64,000 nt of DNA from Roseobacter litoralis Och 149 (lineage in GTDB: Bacteria; Pseudomonadota; Alphaproteobacteria; Rhodobacterales; Rhodobacteraceae), in the NCBI RefSeq assembly GCF_000154785.2, contig NC_015730.1, positions 1,178,001 to 1,242,000 of the forward strand, written 5' to 3'. The position numbers and the translations under genes are program-made. Below are positions 57,188 to 64,000 of the stretch, in pieces (position 1 is the stretch's first letter; each line of letters opens with the position of its first letter). The notes under the pieces are model-generated. The model worked only from the letters and a program-made list of their open reading frames with translations, was not told the origin of the DNA and did not search any database.

Positions 57188-57991
57188 TCATTCCAGTCTC
57201 TCGAAGTCTTTCGTCCACCGATCCAATTGAAAAATGGGCCGCTGCTCGGGTGGGATTACATGACTAAGAAACCCCCAGCGAATTTGCATTTGATCCTTTT
57301 CAATGGGGTTTAGTCTGACGAACAAGCCATAATACACTAGAGTTAGAGGAAGGATAAGGACGCTGGCAATCGCCAATGGCATTTGTAGATAGGCTCCACC
57401 ATTTGAGAATATGAGGATGACAGCTCGGAAAAGAACTGTAAAAAAAGCAAAAACAACAGGAGTAGAAAGCCCAATAACCAACAGTATATATGCGCTTTTA
57501 ATGAATACCTGTTCGCGAGGCATTACTTTGAAAAAGTGTTTTACTCTGAGTGGTGAAACTAGCTCGAGTTCTTTGTTGCCGAGAAATATTGTGCGGACCT
57601 CTGCAAAACGGTCGTTATGAAATCTAGCGTTTACTATGTAACTGATAACGCAACCGACGATGCGAATTTCAATATCGGATTTGACTAGAGCAATCCAAAC
57701 CAATGACGCGGCAAAAACGAAGTAAATTTCTGGTAGCGATAATTTCAAGGTAGCGATTTGCAGGTGTAAACGATCGCCGTCTGACATCGTCGATATTGCG
57801 ATCGCAGCTACCACGAACGCAGTGACCAGCCTGAATGCCCGACTGACAATCGTATTTTTATATTGAAACAAATGGTTTATAGTTTCGTCTCGCTGATTTG
57901 GGTTCCTCAGCCGAGGTCGGGCGGCCACGTACAATTCGTGGACCACTTGTTCGAAGAATGAAAAGCCTGTTGATCGCCTAAAGCGTTTCAT
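57188..57991 (-). CDS. AT-rich membrane protein coupled to parE
   Basis: A 267-residue protein with four or five hydrophobic segments, for example VTAFVVAAIAISTMS, FVFAASLVWIALVKS, AYILLVIGLSTPVVFAFFTV and IASVLILPLTLVYYGLFVRL, and a basic N-terminus MKRFRRSTGFSFFEQVVHEL. The DNA is visibly AT-richer than the neighbours (by eye about 40-45% G+C against about 60%), which suggests acquisition. Its ATG overlaps the parE stop (ATGA), so it is translated with parE. I do not recognise a family. Confidence 0.75.
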   Translation of the reverse strand: MKRFRRSTGFSFFEQVVHELYVAARPRLRNPNQRDETINHLFQYKNTIVSRAFRLVTAFVVAAIAISTMSDGDRLHLQIATLKLSLPEIYFVFAASLVWIALVKSDIEIRIVGCVISYIVNARFHNDRFAEVRTIFLGNKELELVSPLRVKHFFKVMPREQVFIKSAYILLVIGLSTPVVFAFFTVLFRAVILIFSNGGAYLQMPLAIASVLILPLTLVYYGLFVRLNPIEKDQMQIRWGFLSHVIPPEQRPIFQLDRWTKDFERLE

Positions 57992-59946
57992 ACATCCAAC
58001 TCCTCCACAAACTTCGCATTTTCCTGAATGTACTGGAAGCGCAGTTCCGGTTTTTTGCCCATCAAACGCTCCACCAGATCACCCGTCTCGCCCGGAATGT
58101 CTTCGTCGATTGACACGCGGATGAGTTTGCGGGTGGTGGGGTCCATGGTGGTTTCCTTGAGGTCCTTGGCGTCCATTTCGCCCAGGCCCTTGAAGCGCGA
58201 GACGTCGATTTTGCCCTTGCCGCCCAGACCTTTTTCCAGCCAGTCGTTCTTTTCCTCCTCCGTGAGGCAGTAGACACGCTTGGCCCCTTGGGTCAGCCGG
58301 AACAAGGGCGGGCAGGCCAGATAGAGGTGGCCTGCATCAATCATCGGGCGCATCTGCGTAAAGAAAAACGTCATCAGCAACGCCGCGATATGCGCGCCGT
58401 CCACATCCGCGTCGGTCATGATGATGATCTTTTCATAGCGCAGATCATCAAGGTTGAATTTGGTGCCCATGCCACAGCCAAGCGCTTCGCACAGGTCCGA
58501 GATTTCGGCGTTGGTGCCCAGTTTGGACGAGGCGGCCCCCAGCACGTTCAGGATCTTGCCCTTGAGCGGCAAGAGCGCTTGTGTTTTGCGGTCGCGCGCG
58601 CCTTTGCCTGAGCCACCGGCGCTGTCGCCTTCCACGATGAACAGTTCCGTGCCGATGCGATCCTTTGAGGTGCAATCGGTCAGCTTGCCGGGCAGGCGCA
58701 GTTTCTTGGTGGCGGATTTGCGCGCGGTCTCCTTTTCCTGACGGCGGCGCAGGCGTTCTTCGGCGCGCAGCACGAGAAAATCGAGGATGGCCCCGGCGGA
58801 TTTCGTATCCGCCGCCAGCCAGTTGTCGAAATGATCGCGCACGGCCCCTTCGGTCATTTTCGCGGCGGCCTCGGTGGACAGGCGGTCCTTGGTCTGGCCG
58901 ACAAAGGCGGGTTCGGCAATGAAGCAGGACACCAGCGCACAGCCGCCGGATGTCAGATCCTCGCGCGTGATCTGCGCGGCCTTTTTGGTGTTGGACAACT
59001 CACCATAGGCTTTGATGCCCTTGAGGATCGCGGCCCAGAACCCGGCGACATGGGTGCCCCCCTCGGGGGTGGGGACGGTGTTGCAATAGGACTGGATGAA
59101 CCCATCGCGCGAGGGCGTCCAGTTGATGGCCCATTCGACCTTGCCGGGCTCGCCGAACTTCTCTTTGAAATCAACGGTTCCGGCAAAGGGATTGTCGGCA
59201 TAGGTGGTCGCAGCCCCAAGGGTTTCGCGCAGATAATCCGACAGGCCGCCGGGAAAATGAAACGTCGCTTCCTGTGGGGTTTCACCGTCCGAGATCGCAG
59301 ATTTCCAACGGATTTCTACCCCTGAAAAGAGATAGGCCTTGGAGCGGATGGAATTGAACAGCCGCGCAGGTTTGAAGCGGTGCGCGCCAAAAATCTCGGC
59401 ATCCGCATGAAAAGTCACCGTCGTGCCGCGCCTGTTTTGTGTCGGGCCAAGCTCCTCAACGGGGCCAAGTGGCAACCCGCGCGAAAAACGTTGCTCGAAC
59501 AGTTGTTTGTTGCGCGCGACCTGCACAATCATGCTGTCGCTGAGTGCATTGACCACCGAGGCCCCGACGCCGTGTAAACCGCCGCTGGTCTCATAGGCCT
59601 TGCCAGAGAATTTACCCCCCGCGTGCAAGGTACACAGGATCACCTCAAGCGCGGATTTGTCGGGAAATTTCGGATGCGGGTCCACGGGGATGCCCCGGCC
59701 ATTATCGCGTATGGTGACGGCATAATCTTCGTGCAACTCGACCTCGATCCGGGTGGCGTGGCCGGCGACGGCCTCATCCATGGAGTTGTCGAGCACTTCG
59801 GCCACCAGATGGTGCAACGCACGTTCATCCGTGCCGCCGATGTACATGCCGGGGCGCTTGCGTACGGGTTCAAGCCCTTCGAGCACTTCAATGGAAGACG
59901 CGTCATAATCTGTAGGCTCGTGCCCCGAGGAAAGGAGGTCATTCAT
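57988..59946 (-). CDS. parE: DNA topoisomerase IV subunit B
   Basis: A 652-residue GHKL-type ATPase subunit of topoisomerase IV, which decatenates chromosomes with ParC. Motifs: EVLDNSMDEAVAGHATRIEV (catalytic Glu region), LHGVGASVVNALSD, and the TOPRIM domain with ELFIVEGDSAGGSGKG and IIMTDADVDGAHIAALLMTF. The C-terminal KPELRFQYIQENAKFVEELD is typical. parC is not in the window. Confidence 0.96.
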   Translation of the reverse strand: MNDLLSSGHEPTDYDASSIEVLEGLEPVRKRPGMYIGGTDERALHHLVAEVLDNSMDEAVAGHATRIEVELHEDYAVTIRDNGRGIPVDPHPKFPDKSALEVILCTLHAGGKFSGKAYETSGGLHGVGASVVNALSDSMIVQVARNKQLFEQRFSRGLPLGPVEELGPTQNRRGTTVTFHADAEIFGAHRFKPARLFNSIRSKAYLFSGVEIRWKSAISDGETPQEATFHFPGGLSDYLRETLGAATTYADNPFAGTVDFKEKFGEPGKVEWAINWTPSRDGFIQSYCNTVPTPEGGTHVAGFWAAILKGIKAYGELSNTKKAAQITREDLTSGGCALVSCFIAEPAFVGQTKDRLSTEAAAKMTEGAVRDHFDNWLAADTKSAGAILDFLVLRAEERLRRRQEKETARKSATKKLRLPGKLTDCTSKDRIGTELFIVEGDSAGGSGKGARDRKTQALLPLKGKILNVLGAASSKLGTNAEISDLCEALGCGMGTKFNLDDLRYEKIIIMTDADVDGAHIAALLMTFFFTQMRPMIDAGHLYLACPPLFRLTQGAKRVYCLTEEEKNDWLEKGLGGKGKIDVSRFKGLGEMDAKDLKETTMDPTTRKLIRVSIDEDIPGETGDLVERLMGKKPELRFQYIQENAKFVEELDV

Positions 59947-60285
59947 ACCGCTGCTCTTTTTTGTTGATTTGCGGTCGAGTATGGCAGAGGCGACGGTTGG
60001 GGAAAAGAGCGTGTCGCAGTGGTCATGGCGATAGATCGCAAAAAACGAGCCAACGCGCTGCGCTTGCTGAACTAAGTGTCTGAAATATCAGAAACCGCGC
60101 TGCCTAACCGAGGACCAAGAGTGTCTGTGAGATCCGTGGTCTGATCGCCGAAACATGCCGCCTTCCGATTGAAGTGTCGTGAACCTTCTTGCGGTTTGGC
60201 TTTTCTGATGTCCCGGCATGGCGTCTGCCCAAACCGTTTTGCATTGTTTCGTAGGGTGGCGGGACGTCAATTCGCCTGCGTCGCG
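59947..60285. other. 339-base gap upstream of parE, no gene seen
   Basis: The gap carries the parE promoter region and the downstream end of the hydrolase gene. The minus-strand 60-codon frame (60088-60270) has no ribosome site. A short stretch at 60246-60261 resembles one at 42880-42895. Confidence 0.45.
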
Positions 60286-61569
60286 CTATTCACCCTTCAA
60301 CTTCGTTTCGAACCTGAGGCCGTTGGTCGTGCGCGGCGCAAAGCCAGTCCAGAACGTATGATCTTCGGTTGGTTCTGCATTTTCATCCAGTGCAATGACT
60401 CCGTCAGCACCATTGGGAATGAGGGCGAGATAGGGTTGCTTTGAAACATCGTTTTTCAGGTGGAGATCAAAAAACGCAGTCGCAAAGTGCTGTGCCACAT
60501 TATTCATGCGCACCGTGTCCCAGACGGCATCGGCATAATGCTCGAAAGGAATAAAATCGAGGGTTTCGACCGGCTGCCAGCTCTCAACCGGGGCAGGTAT
60601 GGGGGCGGCGGCGTTGTGATTGGCGTATTCAAATGTCAATAAATGACGGTCGATGCCGGTAGCCTCGTCAAAAATAGTGCGGATGGCTTCATAGACCGAG
60701 ACATCATCAGAACTGCCTGCCATCAGCAGTGTCGGTATCCGCAGGCCAGCCATACTGCCGGCATCCCATAATCCTGCATTGCGGCCCCATGGTCCGATCG
60801 CAATCGTCGCACGCACGCGTGGGTCAATCAACGCCTCGTGTTCCTCTGACCCTGCAAGATGGCGTGCCAGCAGCCCGTTTGGCGTACCCCAGCTATATTC
60901 GGTTGCAGCTTCCGTGACACCGGCCCCGGCAAAGACCAACGCACCGTATCCGCCCATGGAATACCCGATCACACCAACCACATTCGTGTCGATGATCCGG
61001 CCCAGCGGCGTATCCAGCTGCGCGAGGTAATCAATGACAAACCGTTGATCGACCGGCCTGTTGAGCAAGGTAGAACCGATGGCAGCCTGATCGCTATACG
61101 TGCTGTCGGTGTGGTCAATGGCGACTGTGACATAGCCTTTCGAGGCGAGGTTTTCCCCCAGATGAGACATCAGATATCTGTTTCCGGGATAACCGTGGCT
61201 GATCACGATAAGCGGATACCGCTGCGAGGTGGCCGGTGGTGCATCGCGCTGCGCACGACCCGTGAGGGTCACGACCGACGCGCCATCCCGCAATGTGGCC
61301 GAATAGGTGCCGCGTTCTTTCACTGCCGTGCTGGACGGGTACCATATTTCGAGCGTTATCGGACGATCATACAGCGGGACGTCGTCGTCTGTGATCGAGA
61401 CGACATCAATCTGATCTGGGTTGACCACAGACAGTGTCTGAACGCCAATCGACAGGGCGCCGTAAGGGGCAAGTTCGGGGGCGTCGGGCCTTATCTGATC
61501 AATTGGGTTGGAAAACACCGGCGCGGCAGCAAGGCTCGCAATCGCAGCGATCCTGGTGGTTGTCTTCAT
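60286..61569 (-). CDS. Secreted alpha/beta hydrolase, platelet-activating-factor-hydrolase-like
   Basis: A 427-residue protein with a signal peptide (cleavage near residue 20, AAAPVFSNP) and an alpha/beta-hydrolase core. The nucleophile elbow is GYSMGGYGAL near residue 205, the oxyanion strand is VISHGYPGNRY and a late FEYANHNA supplies the catalytic His region. The overall form fits the PAF-acetylhydrolase/dienelactone-type secreted esterases. Substrate could be a phospholipid or an ester. Confidence 0.8.
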   Translation of the reverse strand: MKTTTRIAAIASLAAAPVFSNPIDQIRPDAPELAPYGALSIGVQTLSVVNPDQIDVVSITDDDVPLYDRPITLEIWYPSSTAVKERGTYSATLRDGASVVTLTGRAQRDAPPATSQRYPLIVISHGYPGNRYLMSHLGENLASKGYVTVAIDHTDSTYSDQAAIGSTLLNRPVDQRFVIDYLAQLDTPLGRIIDTNVVGVIGYSMGGYGALVFAGAGVTEAATEYSWGTPNGLLARHLAGSEEHEALIDPRVRATIAIGPWGRNAGLWDAGSMAGLRIPTLLMAGSSDDVSVYEAIRTIFDEATGIDRHLLTFEYANHNAAAPIPAPVESWQPVETLDFIPFEHYADAVWDTVRMNNVAQHFATAFFDLHLKNDVSKQPYLALIPNGADGVIALDENAEPTEDHTFWTGFAPRTTNGLRFETKLKGE

Positions 61570-61804
61570 TGTAGTGCTCCGGTCGGTGCCGCCGTAATTG
61601 ACTGCAGTGCCAAGTTGACAGACTCACTCAGAAAATCAAGCGCTTATGATCTGTTTTTTATGCTGGACTGTGATCGCTATTGTACCTGAGCGGACAAAAA
61701 ATGTGTCATTGATAGCGCATCGACGGGCCGGTTGTGTCGGAAATTGTCCCAATCCGGGCGGCTGGCCTCTTTTGTTTGGAGCAACGCGGGCGTATGGAAA
61801 ATAC

Positions 61805-63169
61805 ATGCAAGTGAGTACCACATATCCTCAGCACGCCCGTGCCATCCTGAACCTTGGACTGCCGCTCGTTGGCGGGCATCTGGCGCAGATTGCCATTGGC
61901 GTGACGGACACGGTCATGTTGGGCTGGTACTCGGTCGAAGCACTGGCGGCTGTCACGCTGGGATCCACGTATTTTTTCGTGTTGTTCATTTTCGGTTCGG
62001 GTTTTGCCTGGGCCGTTATGCCGATGGTTGCGTCATATGCGGCCAAGGACGACGAGATCGGGTTGCGTCGCAGCACGCGGATGGGGCTTTGGCTCAGCTT
62101 TGGGTTCGGTCTACTCGCGATGCCGCTGATGATTTGGTCCGAGCCGATTTTGCGTCTGATCGGGCAGGGGGACGGTGTCGCCAGAGATGCCGGTGCGTAT
62201 CTTGAGATTGCAGCCTATGGCATCGTGCCCGCCCTGTTGGTGATGGTGATCAAGTCCTATCTGGCGGCATTGGAACGCACACAAGTGGTGCTTTGGGTGA
62301 CGATCCTTGCGGCGGTGATCAATGCCATTGCCAATTACGCGTTGATCTTCGGCAACTGGGGCGCGCCAGAACTAGGCATCAGGGGCGCGGCGGTTGCATC
62401 CATCATCACGCAGACGGTGTCGCTGATCGGGGTCGTGATTTATGCGCGGGTTAGCTTGCCGGAGCATGCCCTGTTCCAGCGCCTGTGGAAGGCCGACTGG
62501 CAGATGTTGCTGCAAGTGTTTCTGTTGGGCTGGCCCATCGGTCTGACAGCGCTGGCCGAGGTGGGGTTGTTCGCGGGGTCCGCCGTGATGATGGGCTGGC
62601 TGGGCACGGTGCCGCTGGCGGCGCATGGGATTGCGTTACAACTGGCCTCCATCACATTCATGGTACATCTGGGCTTGTCCAATGTGGCCACAATCCGTGC
62701 AGGCAATGCACATGGGCGCAATGACCCGGTACAGATGGGGCGCGGGGGCAAAATGGTGACTTTCATGTCGCTTGGCTTTGCCGCCATCACGATCATCATT
62801 TTCCTTGCCGCGCCCGAAATGCTTTTGTCGCTGTTCATGCAGGAAGACGACCCGCAGCGTGCGGGGATCATGGCCATCGGCGTGGGGCTTTTGGCGATGG
62901 CCGCCCTGTTTCAACTGGTGGATGGCGCGCAGGTGATAGCACTTGGACTTTTGCGCGGTGTACAAGATACCAAGATACCGATGATTTATGCCGCCGTCAG
63001 CTATTGGGGCGTGGGTATCCCGTGTTCGTATCTGTTCGGTTTTGTCTTGGGGATGGAAGGGATCGGTGTCTGGCTTGGCTTGGTTGTCGGGTTGTCGGTG
63101 GCCGCGATTTTGCTGTCGCAACGGTTCTGGAGTGTTACTTTGCGCACGCTGAAGGATGCGCAGGTATAA
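61805..63169 (+). CDS. MATE-family efflux transporter
   Basis: A 454-residue Na+/H+-coupled multidrug exporter with twelve helices in two MATE halves, opening ILNLGLPLVGGHLAQIAIGV and with QIAIGVTDTVMLGWYS, and in the second half GWPIGLTALAEVGLFAGSAV. The ATG at 61805 matches family length; the longer open frame upstream has no membrane pattern. Its exported compound is unknown. It is divergent from the hydrolase gene. Confidence 0.92.
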   Translation: MQVSTTYPQHARAILNLGLPLVGGHLAQIAIGVTDTVMLGWYSVEALAAVTLGSTYFFVLFIFGSGFAWAVMPMVASYAAKDDEIGLRRSTRMGLWLSFGFGLLAMPLMIWSEPILRLIGQGDGVARDAGAYLEIAAYGIVPALLVMVIKSYLAALERTQVVLWVTILAAVINAIANYALIFGNWGAPELGIRGAAVASIITQTVSLIGVVIYARVSLPEHALFQRLWKADWQMLLQVFLLGWPIGLTALAEVGLFAGSAVMMGWLGTVPLAAHGIALQLASITFMVHLGLSNVATIRAGNAHGRNDPVQMGRGGKMVTFMSLGFAAITIIIFLAAPEMLLSLFMQEDDPQRAGIMAIGVGLLAMAALFQLVDGAQVIALGLLRGVQDTKIPMIYAAVSYWGVGIPCSYLFGFVLGMEGIGVWLGLVVGLSVAAILLSQRFWSVTLRTLKDAQV

Positions 63170-63247
63170 GCCCGGTAGGGCCAGCGGCGCGCCTATGGTA
63201 GCGCAACACATCATGCCTTTGGGGTTGTCAGGGCCTCGCATTTGTCG

Positions 63248-64000
63248 TCAGTGGGGCGTCCATTGACCAAGATGCCGCATCACTTGGCGTAATGTATCGC
63301 GCAAGGGCTCCACTTTTTCAGCGTCGAAATGCCCGACTTCGCCATCGTTTGTCAGATAACAGTTTTCATGCACGTCCAGATCAAATGCATGCGTGTTCGC
63401 CTTTGGCCTGCCATATTGGCGCGTGGTCCAGCCTGTCCGCAACTGCCCGCTTACCAACACACTATGGGCACTGGCGCTTTTGACCAGTGCAGCCAGTTCC
63501 GCAGACAGGCTTACACCGCAGGAGGCGCCCAAATGGGTTGAGAATTCGATGTCCGGCACCTCTGCTGCCGTCATACTCTCTGCGCGTCTCGCCCGGCAGT
63601 TCAAGACGATCGCATGGCCGTATTTGGCGCGAACCCGTGCAATCTGTGTGGCGAGTGCGGCGTGATAGGGTGTAAAATAAAGGGCGCGCCACACCCTTGC
63701 TTCATCGACGGTTGGCGGGCTTGACCAGATTGCGGTGCCATCGTGATCGATGAGCGGGACCACGCCAAGCAATCCGTTATGCGCGCGAAGTTCTGAAGCC
63801 ATTGATACCGCGTCCACATCCGAGACGAAGCGGTGAAAGTTCGTCCGTATGGTCGTCGCGTCATTCGCCAGACCGCCCAGAAGCCTGTCCAGATATCGGT
63901 CATTCGAGGTGATATGGCGGCTTTTATCATACAACCTATCCACCAGTTCACGACGCATGTTCGTACCCGTATAGGGTAGCGTGATGATCAAGGGACCATT
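63248..64000 (-). CDS. N-formylglutamate amidohydrolase-like protein, 5' end cut by window
   Basis: At least 247 residues of an HutG/FGase-family protein; its start lies beyond the window, since the frame stays open to base 64000 (NGPL ahead of IITLPYTGTNM). Family marks are LPYTGT, HRFVSDVD, YHAALATQIARV, LGASCGVSL and TGWTTRQYGRP. However, the DCHS motif that supplies metal and catalytic residues reads NCRA here, and the late Glu motif reads AFDLDVHEN, so the enzyme may be altered or inactive. I avoid the name hutG for that reason. Confidence 0.75.
   Translation of the reverse strand, partial: NGPLIITLPYTGTNMRRELVDRLYDKSRHITSNDRYLDRLLGGLANDATTIRTNFHRFVSDVDAVSMASELRAHNGLLGVVPLIDHDGTAIWSSPPTVDEARVWRALYFTPYHAALATQIARVRAKYGHAIVLNCRARRAESMTAAEVPDIEFSTHLGASCGVSLSAELAALVKSASAHSVLVSGQLRTGWTTRQYGRPKANTHAFDLDVHENCYLTNDGEVGHFDAEKVEPLRDTLRQVMRHLGQWTPH

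Noticed and set aside
1-64000. CRISPR arrays, tRNA genes, intact transposases or prophage genes
   Set aside because: None was seen: no regular direct repeats, no cloverleaf sequence in the gaps checked, and no integrase or transposase motifs.

Overview
The window looks like chromosomal DNA of a marine alphaproteobacterium of the Rhodobacterales (Roseobacter group). The evidence is the high G+C coding style, an alphaproteobacterial RNase P RNA, a complete choline-O-sulfate to glycine betaine operon (betI-betC-betB-small ORF-betA), a propionyl-CoA carboxylase / methylmalonyl-CoA mutase block with a PccR-type regulator, and the perM-hda-ppk-ppx gene order. I see no prophage, CRISPR array, intact insertion sequence, tRNA or plasmid replication gene. 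Species is not inferred.

Layout. 0-5.6 kb: small DUF2061 membrane protein, rnpB (minus strand), then a minus-strand run gatC-gatA-lipoprotein-AmpD-like amidase, a Bax-inhibitor-1 protein with a clear terminator, and a DUF1127 gene divergent from a LysR regulator around a good LysR box. 7-11 kb: XRE regulator, hisN, an 8-oxoguanine deaminase-like gene and a convergent guanine deaminase. 11-19.4 kb: mgtE, 5-formyl-THF cyclo-ligase, YmdB-type phosphoesterase, DMT transporter and two convergent SLC13/TrkA-C permeases. 19.8-21 kb: YebC regulator and a small conserved-looking gene. 21-27.6 kb: DMT transporter and the bet operon behind a 28-base perfect palindrome. 27.6-43 kb: nuclease, pccR, MFS transporter, a decayed aldo/keto reductase, pccB, three small unknown genes, pccA, DUF4174 protein, sulfotransferase-like gene, mcm, VOC and GNAT genes, a TerB/DnaJ protein and a small secreted protein. 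43-49 kb: minus-strand perM-hda-ppk1-ppx. 49-54 kb: proS, DUF2937, lolC/E-lolD, an Ldh-family dehydrogenase. 54-57 kb: YdcZ-like transporter, two c-type cytochromes around an HExxH lipoprotein, a 30-residue membrane ORF with its own terminator. 57-64 kb: an AT-rich membrane gene overlapping parE, a secreted hydrolase, a MATE exporter and a divergent N-formylglutamate amidohydrolase-like gene cut by the window end.

How the genes work together. The pcc-mcm block carries propionyl-CoA to succinyl-CoA and is probably controlled by PccR through TTTGCAA-type repeats seen in front of both pccR and pccB. The bet operon makes the osmolyte glycine betaine from choline sulfate and choline under BetI. 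Polyphosphate synthesis and breakdown (ppk, ppx) sit in one run with the DnaA-regulating hda. LolCDE parts serve outer-membrane lipoprotein sorting, and the window itself encodes several predicted lipoproteins.

No single gene set here stands out as a wholly new system. The most useful leads are the unnamed gene inside the bet operon, the three small genes between pccB and pccA, the 30-residue ORF, the foreign-looking gene coupled to parE, the altered HutG-like protein, and the insertion-like separation of pccR from pccB. All calls are from reading the sequence; no database search was run.
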